Positions 11,601-21,746 of a DNA stretch of 64,000 nucleotides are shown here, in pieces; position 1 is the first letter of the stretch; each line of letters opens with the position of its first letter. The stretch is from Branchiostoma belcheri. Its lineage: Eukaryota; Chordata; Leptocardii; Amphioxiformes; Branchiostomatidae. The notes under the pieces were generated by a model. The model saw nothing but the letters and a program-made list of their open reading frames with translations. It made no database searches and was not told the DNA's origin. The stretch spans positions 817,433 to 881,432 of the forward strand of contig NW_017804198.1 in the NCBI RefSeq assembly GCF_001625305.1. The letters run 5' to 3'. The position numbers were made by a program, and so were the translations under genes.

Positions 11601-14600
11601 GCTTCGGCACTGGAGTTCTAGGCCGGAAGCCGCCACACCACTGAACTCCCAGTGCTGAGAAAGGAACCCGTTACTTCGGTACTTTTGCACACCGTTTGCC
11701 GTTCGGATAGGCCATACTCTGAGGAAAGAACCATCCAGCATCGCACACTAGGTTCTAACATGAAAACCACAGAAAAGAAGAAAGAGGTGCCGGCCTAGAA
11801 ATAGTTGGAGAAGAAACAAGGAAGAGGAGATGAGGAGAGTAGCCAGCAGATGGGTTGACCTGAGGAAGACAGCTCAGAGAAGTGCAGTGGAGATCTGTCG
11901 TCGGTCACCGTCGGTGGCCTATGCTCCGACCGGAGCGAAGGGCCTATTAAGTGAGGTGAAGTGTAGCACCAAGCTAATCTCAGAAGGCCAGGGGATACAT
12001 TTCGATACTAACGTGGTATCCAATATATCGCGGTTGGGGTGGATTTTCTTCCGGGCTGCTGAAGCTCTTCCCCGCCCGCCTCATTTAGATTCCCCGGTAG
12101 GTTTTCACAGTGGCCATAGGGGTTTGATTATTGTGGTGGAGCTAATCAACTCCCGGCGTTCAAAACTCTATCATAGGAGTAAAATTCCTACCGGGCGGTC
12201 TGTTGAGCTGGACGGGCGAAAACTATGACAGCCCCGAAGACAGCCTGCCCCAACCACGATAGACTGGATACCAGGCTAGTTCGATACCAGCCGTTAGCGC
12301 GTGTACGACATCTAACGGGGACGGAGAGCCTATGGACAAAAATGAGCCGGGGGAGGCATAGGAATAGTAGAATAATAAAATCTTTTTCCAAGACACGAAA
12401 TGGATCCGTCTTTAAGTACAACCGTTTCAAAGTATTATACCAACACAGATAAACCTTTATGCTAAAAGTTCCATTGGTCTGTAAGGCAATGGAGTAGACG
12501 AGTGATAACATGAAAGACAGTCGTGTGACGTACTAATGTGTTGTCTTGTTGCTGTTATTTGAAGTGCTTCACTCACCAGTATCTTGGATGGAAGATCAAC
12601 GTAGTGGACGTAGGTAATGGAAACACTTCAATCCGCTTATTTATTAATTATTTCTATAACCGCTTTACGCCTACCAAATATCATTTAGATCCATCACAGA
12701 CTTTTGACTTAGGCTGCATACCAGAAAATTGACTCTCTGTATCGCACAAATGTTAATGCAGCGGACCCTTGTTCTCCCAACCCCTGCCAAAGACAAGGTG
12801 TCTGTATGGTGACCGGACCGACCACGTTCATCTGTACCTGTAACCACAGGTACGGCGGGGACGTCTGTCAGTACGGTAGGCGTTATTTTGTCTCGTTAGT
12901 GTATCCGACAATGAAAGTGAACCCCGATATTGATTATATATATACACTCATGTTTCGCTGTTCAATGCAAGGCAGAAGGTAATCTCGAAGCAGTTTTCCC
13001 GTGGCTGCAAGACAGTATCAAATTGGCAAGACAGCACTAAATTGGCAAGACAGTATCAAATTGGCAAGACAGCACTAAATTGGCAAGACAGTATCAAATT
13101 GGCAAGACAGCACTAAATTGGCAAGACAGTATCAAATTGGAAAGTCAATATCAAATTGGCAAGTCAGTATCAAATCAGGAAGTCAGTATCGAATTGGAAA
13201 GTCAGTATCAAATTAGTAAGCCAGCATCAAATTGGCAAGTCAGTATCAAAATTGCATGTTAGTATCAAATTGGCAAAACAGTATCAGATTGGCAAGACAG
13301 TATCAGATTGGCAAGTTAGTATTAAATTTGCATGTCAGTATCAAGTTGGCAAGTCATCATAAAATTGGCAAGTCCGTATTTAATTAGTAAGTCATTATCA
13401 GATTAGCAAGTCAATATCAAATTGGCAAGCCAGTTTCAGATTGGCAAGTCAATATCAAATTGGCAAGTTAGGATCGAATTGGCATGTCAGTATCAAATTA
13501 GCAAGTTTGGTGTAACAAGAAAGATAATACCAGTACAAAAAAGAGAGCCTAATAAAGTAACCTAAAAAAACCGGTCAGAAATAAGCCGGAACCTAAACCA
13601 CTGTTTGGTGGGTGTCATGAAGGAGTGTATGAGGCACGTTCAAAATATGGCCATGTTTTCATGTTTCATGATTTTATATGAACCCGTTTTCATGTTTCAT
13701 GATTTCATATGAACCCGTTTTCATGTTTTATGATTTTATATGAACCCCTTTGATGATTATAGATTGAAGAACTTAATTGTTTGCCAACCGTGCACGTAAA
13801 AATGTATGGCATTAAGCATAGAGGTATTGAATACAACTTACTATTAGTACTAGCAACCTAATTATAAAACAGTACGTCTTTGATAAGTGTTATAATTAAG
13901 GGTGGAAAATAATGAGTTTCGGAATTTTTTCTTATAACAAAGCAGTCTTTTATACATAAATTAATCTATTTTTTATATATTGTGAGTTGAGACCGTAGAT
14001 GTTCATGATCATTTTGCCCCGCATGCTGTTGTTTTTGCTGCAGCCTGTGAGGACTACTTCAGCGGCAGCGAGGCGTCCCGATACGCGGTGTACAACAACA
14101 GGTGCTACTGGTTCTCCCCGACTCAGTACCGCAGCAGGAGGAACTACCGGAAAGCCCGGGCGGACTGTGTCTCCCGCAGCAGCGGCCGGGGAGCGACCCT
14201 GGCTCTCATTAAGGATGCAGACACCCAGGGCTTTGTGGAGCAGTACCTGAGGACCGTCCGCGCGCAGGGGTAAGATGTAGCCGCCGCTAGTTTCCGTCTC
14301 GTAAACGGTCGATGCCATTTGAAACGGTCGATGCCATTTCCCTGAATGGTTGATGCCATATCCGAGCGTAAGTTATGGTATGCTGGGTCCAAAAACGAAT
14401 AAAAAGTAATATATACTATAAAAGCAATATTCTTATTGCAAATATAATGGAGGGTCATATGGAATTGTAAATATTAGTGAAAAAAAACACAAGCTCGGAT
14501 TCGAACCCGCGTCCAAAAGTGTTGCTCTGAAACCCCAACCTATACCCTAACCTCTATGCCACGAAACATCACGGTGCGGATGGACCGTGTTGATACAGTT

Positions 14601-14991
14601 TAAGTTAGCCTTTCTGCGATATGGCATCGACCGTTTCAAATGGCATCGGCCTTTTTTCAAGTGACCTTGTCGAGATCCACGTCTCGGATCTCGGGTGAAG
14701 TCTATCAGCCCTGATTGTTTTATTACTGTGTGGCATACACAAATGTGAGAAAAAAATTTTAAAGAACTTTTTGACTGTCGTTTTCCAGGGACTACTGGAT
14801 CGGTTTGGACGACAGACAGATAGAGGGTCGTTACGTGTGGAATGACGGGACGGTTCTGGGTTACCGGAACTGGGCCAGGACTCCTCGTCGTCGCCGGGGT
14901 AAGGACTGCGCAGGCGTCATGGCGTCTGGGAAGTGGGACGTCTATCGGTGTCGTCAGAGGAAGGCGTACATCTGTCAGATGCCGCAAGTGT
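2670..14991 (+). CDS. Skeletor-like protein: DM13-DOMON-Skeletor C-terminal region-EGF-C-type lectin (partial)
   Basis: Exons: 2670-2865, 3458 to about 3629, about 6265-6354, 7068-7302, 7766-7939, 8530-8723, 9590-9638, 10352-10515, 12565-12613, 12762-12875, 14044-14269 and 14789-14991. Exon 1 is the end of a DM13 domain (DIKWLSMWC, then NFGEVFIP). Exons 2-3 are DOMON (YMAFGISG, MVGSD, then WYDVDTPRAVDYTLGAYSQ). Exons 4-9 match the Skeletor family (YHPFYITDDPKGGY, LGWKIN). Then come an EGF and a C-type lectin domain. Phases agree at every junction except 2/3, where the 3' end of exon 2 and 5' end of exon 3 are uncertain. The DM13 start and any signal peptide are missing, presumably left of the window. 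The last donor (GTAAGT at 14992) suggests a further exon; without splicing there the frame stops at 15057-15059. DOMON and DM13 domains are associated with redox or haem chemistry outside the cell. The specific role is unknown. Confidence 0.85.
3630..6264. other. Large intron of the Skeletor-like gene, repeat-derived
   Basis: No exon is recognised here. The sequence holds the strong inverted repeat at 4934-5052 and AT-rich unique DNA. Small ORFs such as 4693-4956 and its antisense partner overlap the foldback and look like chance ORFs. Confidence 0.5.
4934..5052. repeat. Foldback element with ~42 bp inverted arms
   Basis: The left arm (4934-4975) starts AGCCCTTCGCCCGC and continues through TAAATTACCGCTACGGGGGA. 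The right arm (5010-5052) is its reverse complement apart from a few bases near the ends. The spacer is about 35 bp. It is probably a short MITE-like or foldback unit; no flanking target duplication was identified. Confidence 0.8.
6355..7067. other. Intron of the Skeletor-like gene
   Basis: It is AT-rich with no recognisable coding sequence or repeat. It lies between the DOMON-end exon and the C-S-G-R exon, whose junction is phase 0. Confidence 0.6.
7377..7510. repeat. GT-rich microsatellite in a Skeletor-like intron
   Basis: It is a run of TG dinucleotides with interspersed TATG and CGTG units. The Cys/Val-rich ORFs read across it are artefacts of the repeat. Confidence 0.9.
8130..8529 (+). 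repeat. ~44 bp minisatellite ending at a splice acceptor
   Basis: About eight imperfect units contain CATTCCGGTGTAGCTGTAAC followed by GACCTCCGCTGTACACATGTAG. The final unit ends exactly at the acceptor of the exon starting at 8530. The preceding copies contain the same TACACATGTAG plus GTCA junction, so the array repeats the 3' splice site. See findings. Confidence 0.85.
8724..9589. other. Intron of the Skeletor-like gene with dispersed-repeat remains
   Basis: No exon is seen. The stretch around 9380-9460 (GTAGCAGATACCCTGTGGTG) resembles 3260-3330 (GTAGCAGACACCCTTTGGTG), which suggests two fragments of one dispersed repeat family in neighbouring introns. Confidence 0.5.
9639..10351. other. 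Intron of the Skeletor-like gene
   Basis: It joins phase 1 to phase 1 between the EVAVFAGVDEEG exon and the YCEYTAPGG exon. No repeat or coding sequence is recognised. Confidence 0.6.
10567..11689. mobile_element. Non-autonomous DNA transposon with ~23 bp TIRs and a possible TTGCA target duplication
   Basis: The left end, AAGGTACCGAAGTAACGGGT from 10572, is mirrored at the right end, ACCCGTTACTTCGGTACTT ending at 11684. Both are flanked by TTGCA (10567-10571 and 11685-11689), a plausible 5 bp target-site duplication. Inside there is no transposase. GACGTTTACT...CTTTGGCCCGGAACTGTAAA occurs twice (near 10790 and 11267), so the interior also contains direct repeats. The element sits in an intron of the Skeletor-like gene. 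Superfamily not assigned. Confidence 0.75.
11780..11965 (+). pseudogene. LINE ORF2 C-terminal fragment
   Basis: Across two frames the sequence reads WVDLRKTAQRS and then GGLCSDRSEG followed by a stop. This resembles the C-terminal tail of endonuclease/RT-type LINE proteins. It is frameshifted and isolated in an intron. The call rests on short motifs only. Confidence 0.4.
12762..12875 (+). CDS. EGF-like exon of the Skeletor-like gene
   Basis: A single exon with phase-1 borders encodes one EGF-like domain: DPCSPNPCQRQGVC, then FICTCNHRYGGDVC, with six cysteines in the usual order. The phase-1 borders are typical of shuffled EGF exons. It is not a Ca-binding EGF (no D-x-D/N-E start). Known Skeletor proteins end near the LGWKI motif in the preceding exon, so this is an added module. 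Confidence 0.85.
13008..13510. repeat. 19 bp minisatellite, about 25 copies
   Basis: The repeated unit is close to CAAGACAGTATCAAATTGG, with variants CAAGTCAG and CAGCACTAA. It lies in the intron between the EGF exon and the first lectin exon. ORFs rich in Q-Y-Q-I here are repeat artefacts. Confidence 0.92.
13656..13750. repeat. ~31 bp unit repeated three times
   Basis: The unit TTTTCATGTTTCATGATTTT plus ATATGAACCC appears three times in direct tandem within the same intron as the 19 bp minisatellite. Confidence 0.85.
14044..14991 (+). CDS. C-type lectin domain exons of the Skeletor-like gene
   Basis: Two exons (14044-14269 and 14789-14991, intron phase 2) encode a full C-type lectin-like fold: NNRCYWFS, LALIKDADTQGF, then DYWIGLDD, YVWNDG, NWARTP, DCAGVM and KAYICQ. 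The WIGL core and four canonical cysteines are present, plus an extra N-terminal C-E-D cysteine (long form). The position that normally carries EPN or QPD is replaced by a basic ARTPRRRRGKD segment, so classical Ca-dependent sugar binding is not expected. Family membership is from visible motifs; the binding prediction is inference. Confidence 0.88.
14490..14576 (-). repeat. tRNA-like sequence, probably a tRNA pseudogene or SINE head
   Basis: On the minus strand the sequence has a B-box-like GGGTTCGAATCC and, about 50 nt upstream, an A-box-like TGGCATAGAGGTTAGG. The stems of a cloverleaf do not all close, so this is not called as a functional tRNA. It lies in the intron between the lectin exons. 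Confidence 0.45.
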
Positions 14992-16995
14992 GTAAGTACA
15001 GGGCAGACACCACATTTGCGTTGCGCATTAGAGGCCTCAAAATGGGAACAAGATTGTAGTGCCTAGTTAATCCCTTTGAAGATCCTTTTTTCTCTTCAAA
15101 GTTTTGGTCCATTTTGGCGATTTAAACTTTCCTACTTTGGTCAAGTTTTGTTCATTTCACCAGTTTAGTGGGCGTAATGAGATATGTGAGTGGTTAGGTC
15201 TTGTCTGGCCAGACGGATAGATACCATGGAAAATTAGGTCATTAGGTGGCGGGAATTTGAGATGGTCAACCCCCTGTTTCCTTTCGATATTTGGGAATCA
15301 GACCCTTGTGGCTACCTGGTGCAGAAAAAAAATTGAGAATGAAGTATGGGCAAGTACTTTCGTGAGGACTTCTAATAGTGTATTTAAGCATGTGTTCCTA
15401 TGGCCAAATCTAATAGTACTGTCTGCCCTACAAAAACCTGCTCCTCGAGCCTCGCGTCACCAAATGAAATTTCAGGTCAGCAATGTTAAACATGTTCTGA
15501 ATGAGGAAATCAGTTTGACACTGACATTTACTGTCATTTCTTAGCCCATTTGTGTCCGCATTTTTCAACTTAACATTTGAAGCGTTTGAAATAGCGGCAG
15601 ATTAAACTAGGTGAGGAGCTTGAAGTGCCTTTATTCTTTAGGTACTAATGAATAGATATAACCTGCCTACGAGAAACCGTTTTCCGTCAGCAACATCTGC
15701 ATTTTTGTCAGACATATCAGTATGCTATGGCAAAGGGAGATGCAATTTGCAACATTGAAAATGACCAAAAAATTGACTTTGAAAATCCAGTTTTCCTACC
15801 CTGAAATCGCTTTGAGTGCCTTGAATTTCTAGAGCATTTGTGTGGCTGTTAGTTTGTCTGTCTGGGAAGAGTAGGTTGACAGCACTTGGGGTGAGGGAAG
15901 ATTGTCAGGCAGAATGACAGAAGGTTAAAGGGTCAGACACAGGAAATGGGATGAACGAGAGGGTTATGAAAAGCGATTAAATAGTTATCAATCGTTAAGC
16001 ACGTAAGCATGAAATAAGACAGAAAACTGCAAATGATACGCTTCCTCACGCTCTTTTATACAACCTGTTATTGTTTTTCTACAGACACTCAGCGCTAATT
16101 CTAATAATATTTCCTCTCCAGGGTAAACTATGCGGTTTCTGAGGAAAATCTGAAAAGACTCAGCAGCAACGGGAGTTTGAAGAACTCTTACCTTCGTAAA
16201 ATATTTAGAGTATCTCGTATATCTCAATTTTAGTTCATTGGTTATGCAAGAATGAGATTATTGACTAATATTACAAGTGTAATATTATAGATATAGATAG
16301 TATAAATACAAATCATTCAACAGTGACATAGGATTTAAGGAAAATATATAGCTTCGAATAATGAGTGCCCTTAGCCAAAACTACTTTTACAACCTCTGAA
16401 CTCTTATTAATTACTAGTATGTCCTACCTGTGGTTACAATCAGCATGTAGTGATATGTTCATGTAACTTGTGATTTCTATGTTATAATCATTACATTTAC
16501 TTCTGTATATGTGCATCTGGGGTTATATTTAGAAGACCTATACATATACTTGCAGAACACTGCGCCCATAAAGGTTTTTTAAATTCCGTTTAAATAAACT
16601 CTAGTTGCTATTACAATCATAATACTGCTAATGAAATGTACATAATTGCAATATATCGTCATTTTTTTGGAATTTAAGCAGATTTAGAGTTATACATGAA
16701 CAATTATCATGCAACTGAAATTATTCATCAACAAAGCTTCTTTACAATTTCATTTTTCATGTATTCTTTGTTTTGCCAAAGAACTACATATCGCCACGTT
16801 GGTGGTTTTAAATGACCGTGTGGCTACATGGGTAAAAACAAAACATAAGGAACCATCAGAGCTCATATCAGTACATATATAGTAACAGTAAAAGAGCAAC
16901 GTAACATTATTAAAAGAATCATTAATACTCTTGAATTGATGATAAAGAGAAATAAAGAATCTCACTATGAAATAATTGGAAGCAAAAATATAACG
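14992..16995. other. Non-coding stretch after the last recognised lectin exon
   Basis: It begins with a GTAAGT donor, so it may be intron or 3' flank of the Skeletor-like gene. No exon, RNA gene or clear repeat is seen. The sequence becomes strongly AT-rich from about 16200. Confidence 0.5.
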
Positions 16996-17035
16996 GATGA
17001 CAGTGACCCATAGCATATGGTTTAATTTCCTCACT

Positions 17036-17660
17036 TTACCCACTGGTGTAAAATGTGTCATCATCATCATCGTCCGGCTGCGGAGCAGTCGACCACAAGT
17101 CTTGCCCACGACTGTCGATCCGCCGCCAGGTTGGCAATGTCCTCTGGCCGCAGGTCACCCTCGGTGTCCCCCAACAGGTTCCGGACGTAGCCCAGGTAGT
17201 CGAGTCGCTGGCGCCCTGGGCGCCTTTTGCCGTGCGTCGGTACATACAGGGCATATGTCCGGCATGGTTCCCCCACAGGCATTCTAAGTGCATGTCCCAG
17301 GAATCGAAGTTGACGCGTCGACGCTGCCTTACCATGGTGATAAGGGGTCGAGTGTTGGTCAACTTGTAGATCCAAGCGTTGCTCACATGGTCTAGGCGCT
17401 TGATGTTAAGCATGACCCTATAGCATGATGTGGCGAACGCGTTTAGCTTATTCTCCATGTCCCCCGTTATGACCCAGGATTCACAGCCATATAGCAGTAT
17501 TGTCACGCAGGTGGTGTTGAAAAGGTTGAGTTTAGTGGATGTGGAGATTGATGGATTTCTCCAGATCTTCTCCAACTTCCAAAAAGCAGTCCATGCAAGT
17601 GATTTCCTCTTAGCCATGTCATGACTGCTAGAGGCCATCATGGACCCCAGATATTTGAAG
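17036..17660 (-). pseudogene. LINE reverse-transcriptase C-terminal fragment, frameshifted
   Basis: The minus strand reads TCVTILLYGCESWVITGD and MLNIKRLDHVSNAWI, then in a shifted frame RQLRFLGHALRM and KRRPGRQRLDYL. These are the thumb and tail motifs (YGCESW, RxLxxxGHxxRM) of endonuclease-type LINE proteins. At least one frameshift lies near 17330-17370. No 5' part is present. Confidence 0.8.
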
Positions 17661-17789
17661 TTGGAAACATGTCTTATTGGCTGTCCATGTAAAATGTGTA
17701 CCTGACTTCAGTTGGGGAGATAACAGGCAGTGGAAGGAGAGGGATGGGTTCGGCCTTCCGAAATATGCCCTGAATGCAGTGAACTAAAG

Positions 17790-18000
17790 GTCGGACATCT
17801 CATACCTTCGTCACTGGGATATTGTTCTAGATAAATGAACTTTTTTTAAATCATCAATTCGGTCTATAGTACAGAAGAATCTCTTTACTCCTTTTTTTTA
17901 TTCTACGGAACACCCTGAAAGGGTTTGCCACAGATTTAAAGACGCACTGTCACCTAGCCGGTTATTTGATTTTGAACCGTTACTGGAAAAGAATATCCCA
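17790..18000. repeat. Dispersed repeat, second copy at about 50990-51200
   Basis: Both loci share GATATTGTTCTAGATAA/ GACATTGTTCTAGATAA, ACGGAACA(C/T)CCTGAAA and GGTTTGCCACAGATTTA in the same order and orientation with moderate divergence. No coding content is seen. Confidence 0.75.
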
Positions 18001-18369
18001 AAAATCTGCTTACTGTATTATGATCAGAATGTCACTACAGTGTCGCAAAGTGTAATTAGGGAAGCTGTGATGAAAGGAAAGAATCAGAACAAGGCGAGAT
18101 TTATTACTGTTTTTGTTTGTTGTTACACTATGCTCTTTTATTGAATTTGCGTCCTAACTTTTGTATTTTAACCCTTCATGTATATTATCGTGCTCTCCCA
18201 TTAAATTTAAGCTCTCCATTGGACGTCTTCCATAAAAATTACTTGGCCTGGCCTTAGGGAATGACCTTACGCATGTCCAACATTTCCTCCTCCCGCAGTA
18301 GTTATTGGACAGCCCCAATTGTAAGCAACTGATCCCATTACATTATTATGGACGGCCTCACAAAGATTA

Positions 18370-18530
18370 TTTTTAAGGAAAAACAGTCTGGCGCGGAAAA
18401 ATGGTTACTGTGCAATTATGATCGTTAGTCACCACCAGCTGTCCCTCCGGTCCTATGGCGATGCCCGTGGGTCTGGGTGTGTTGACGACGGTACGGATAA
18501 ACTCCCCGCGGCTTGTGAACATGTCTACAT
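18370..18530 (-). pseudogene. NHL-propeller exon fragment (relic)
   Basis: The minus strand encodes VDMFTSRGEFIRTVVNTPRP and then AIGPEGQLVVTND..C and TIFPRQTVFP with a stop. It matches the last ~55 residues of the NHL gene ending at 37079 almost residue for residue. Upstream similarity stops at once, so only the final blade and 3' end were copied, in inverted orientation about 18 kb away. Confidence 0.85.
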
Positions 18531-18544
18531 TGACTATTGACCAT

Positions 18545-20480
18545 GAATATGCAAACATGGTAGGTCACACGTTAGCTACAGGCTCAGCTGATATAGTAAG
18601 TATACCTCAGATCTAAGCGCTGATTGGTCGCAGATCGGATTATTTAGGTCAGGTAGGTATAGCGTTTAACCTCAATTTTTATTAAATGTACCAATAGCAT
18701 ATGTAGGTTTTCTAAAACCTTAACAAAACAGACCTTTATATACTACTAGTTGTGTCTATCTACGGATATATGTATGCAATTGTTTAGAAATATAGTTCAT
18801 TGCATCTACGTTTAAGACTCGGTCCCTTGGGATATGAATGGTTCCTCCCAAATGTTGGGTCTCTTATTTTGTTAAAGACACCCTAGAGCTGCGACTGAGA
18901 CCTGGCCGAGTCTTTTCTACCCCAAACCAATAGTTATTGACTTATGGTTAAAGTTAATTCCGGGGACATTCTCGCCAAATCTACGGTCAGTTCAAAATGT
19001 CTTTTTTAACAGCTAGCTTAGTATTTGCCCCTACGAGATACTCTGGTCAAAAATTTTGCTCTTAGGCGCTAGTGCATTGGTTAACGCAAATCATACAATT
19101 CTATGAAACATTTATGTTTTAATTAAATATGTCTTTCGTAAATGATAATTTTTTTCTTAAGCAGATTGTGGGTCCTGTTGATGATATAATGCAAAACACA
19201 CAATATCAGGATCATAAAAAAACAGTTTTTTTTTACAAAAACATGGTGTCCGCCATAATTTAAAGGTAAGTTTGTGGTGCCCGAATGTATGCCAAACTAT
19301 TGTATGGTAGTAAAATTGTATGTGTTAACACCAGTACACACAGAAGCCATTGTGTAACGCACACGTTAGCAAAAGCCAGGCTAGCTGAACTATGAAAAAA
19401 TAAGTGCCTAAGAGCTTAGCGCTAATTAGTCTGGGTTTAACTGAATGTTCATACGCTGCTTTACCTGCGTAAGCTTTTTTATGGGTTCACCACACCACGA
19501 AGTGGTGTGGTGAAACCATATTGCTTTTTCTGATGTTTCTTCTTCTTCTTCTCCTCCTCCTCCTTCTCCTCCTGCCATTTTTTAAATGGATTCAGCTTCT
19601 TCATTTTAGGGCCCAAGGTCCTGAAATTTGGTATGGAGGTACAGTGGGCAAATACCCCTAGGCGTTTTTTAAATTATTGTGATACAGGCTTTTAGAATGG
19701 TTTTATTTGAGTTTTTTGGCTGTGTTATAGCAAATGTATTACTGTGTTAGGGTGCCTTGTTTACCACGTTTGGACATGAGTCATCACAATGGAATGCAGG
19801 GCATCAACCAATAGGCATGCAGCTTTCCTCTATACTTCTTGCTGATTGGCTGTTGGGATTTAACTTGATTAACACCTGCACAGAAGCATTTCCATACTGA
19901 CAGTATGTCTGTATTCAAGTGTTTTGGTAGGTATTTCAAGCTTTCCTGCTCCAGCAGTGGAATGCCGGGCATGGACGTTTTTTTTTAATTTTGAAAATCA
20001 ACAGTTTGCATTATGCAATTAAAAATCCTAACCAATAAAGTAGGGAATAGCTATCCAACTGTTGTTTTAGTTGTATTTTACTTCATATTATAGTTATATC
20101 AATGTAAATCATTGTTTTCCCTTGTGTTTCCCATTCTTTCCCTGCCATGTCGTAAAATGTGGTGAACCCATCGCTGTATTTGCTCCAAAGCAAATATTGG
20201 CCTTTCTAGTTTGTTTTTGTTTTTGCTGTTGCATTCCAAAACATGTTATTCCATCATCTTTAGTACCCCCAAACAACCCCGCAAGGGGTGTCGTTAGGGG
20301 GAGAGAGGAGGTCCAGCAAGTGGTACCGTTAGGGGGGGGGGCGGAGAGGAGGTCCGGGTTAAGGCGGGCAGGCCGCCAGCCCGGCCCGGAACGACTCAAC
20401 ATTGGGAGCCATAACTACCGGGCTGCGGGCAAGGAGTTCCACTGTGGAATAGTATGGGGGGAAAATAAGAGAATCTGTAG
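18545..20480. other. Non-coding, repeat-bearing stretch
   Basis: No gene is recognised. It contains the hairpin-headed repeat at 19484 and two copies of a TGGAATGC(A/C)GGGCATG motif near 19789 and 19958. Short ORFs have no recognisable motifs. Confidence 0.5.
19484..19680 (+). repeat. Hairpin-headed dispersed repeat
   Basis: It opens with a near-perfect hairpin: TTCACCACACCAC, a GAA loop, GTGGTGTGGTGAA (19484-19517). Next come a TTC/CTC-rich microsatellite and then AAATTTGGTATGGAGGTA. The elements at 34322 and 34960 have the same order: hairpin, simple repeat, ATTTGGTATG. Confidence 0.6.
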
Positions 20481-21726
20481 GAGTCTGTGCGTGTGTCTAT
20501 GTCTGTAGTTCACCTGTAGTCATTAAGGGCCACCCGGGCGGCCCTGCGCTGGACAGCCTCCACCGTCTATATCCCTTTGATGGTATACGGGTCCCAGACG
20601 GTGGCACTATATTCCAAGTGGGGTCGTACCAGCGCTTTATAACAAGTGGCCTTGACCCTAGATGGGCAATGGGCCAAGTTGCGCCGGAAGACCCCCAGAA
20701 CTCTACCGCCTTTACAAGTGGCGTGGTTGATGGGTGTCCCACCGAAAATCATCGGAGTAGTACTCCAAGGGTGGGATTTGACACCGGTTAGGACCGGTTA
20801 GGACGTTGCAAAGAGAGTATTGTGTTTTGATGGGCGTCTTTTACGTGTTATGTGTAGAATTTGACATATACATTTAGAGGGGTTCAACTATATAAGCCAG
20901 CAGTTCTGCCATCCCTTTAGAGCGTCAAGGTCAGTGTGTAGGCCTCGAGCATCAGAAAGTTTGGTGATGGTTCGGTAAATCAGGCAGTCGTCGAGGAATA
21001 GTCCAACATGTGAATTAACGGATTGGGGTAGGTCATCAATGTACAGTAGGAAGGGCAGTGGGCCTAACACCTTACCCTGCAGAACACCAGAGGCCACATT
21101 GACGGTTTTAGATGTTCCACCGTCAAAGACGTCTGGGTTCTCTCCTTAACCCTAAGCCAAGACAAAAAGGAGCCGGAAATGCCGTAGTGCTCGAGCTTAC
21201 ACAGCAAGCGTTCAAGGGGGAAGGTGTCGAAAGCTTTGCTGAAGTCTAGCACCGCGGCGTCGACCTGTTGCTTTTGGTAGATACTTTTAGCCAGGTTTTG
21301 GACTGTGAGCAGTAATTGGCTCTCGCAGGACAGACCCTTCCTAAAACCGTGCTGCGCCACTGCGCCGGGAACAGAATGCCATGAGTGTCATGATGTTTCA
21401 TCATGTGGCTGTGTACGTTCGAGCACTTTGCCACAGACCGACATCAAGGACACCGGTTTATAGTTAGATGGCCCTTTTTTCAAGATTGGAGTGATGTTAG
21501 CTGTTCTTCAATCTTTAGGAACATCTCCCGTAGATATTGACTGGGAGAATATTACCTGTAATATAGGCGAAATTTGCACGGCTACAGTCTTCAGGAGGCG
21601 GGGTGGTATTCCGTCTGGTCTTGTGGATTTGTTTGGGTTAAGACAGGAGAGCTGTTTGACTACTCCCTCCACCATCATGTTAATGGGAGGGATAGTTGGA
21701 GCTGTGGGTTCGCCAAGGGTAGGAAC
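20481..21726 (-). pseudogene. CR1/Jockey-type LINE RT fragment, copy 1
   Basis: In minus-strand order the translation gives NPNKSTRPDGIPPRLLK, AQHGFRKGLSCESQLL, VLDFSKAFDTFPLERLL (palm), HYGISGSFLSWL and VRPHLEYSATVWDP. It carries several frameshifts. The left part of the element ends at the assembly gap. It is nearly identical to 22194-23437. Confidence 0.88.
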
Positions 21727-21746
21727 NNNNNNNNNNNNNNNNNNNN
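21727..21746. other. Assembly gap (20 N)
   Basis: A run of 20 N joins the truncated LINE copy 1 to a Penelope-type fragment. The true distance and order across it are unknown. Confidence 1.

Noticed and set aside
13000..13510. Regular short repeat with spacing that could suggest a CRISPR array
   Set aside because: The 19 bp units are directly adjacent with no unique spacers. It is a eukaryotic minisatellite.
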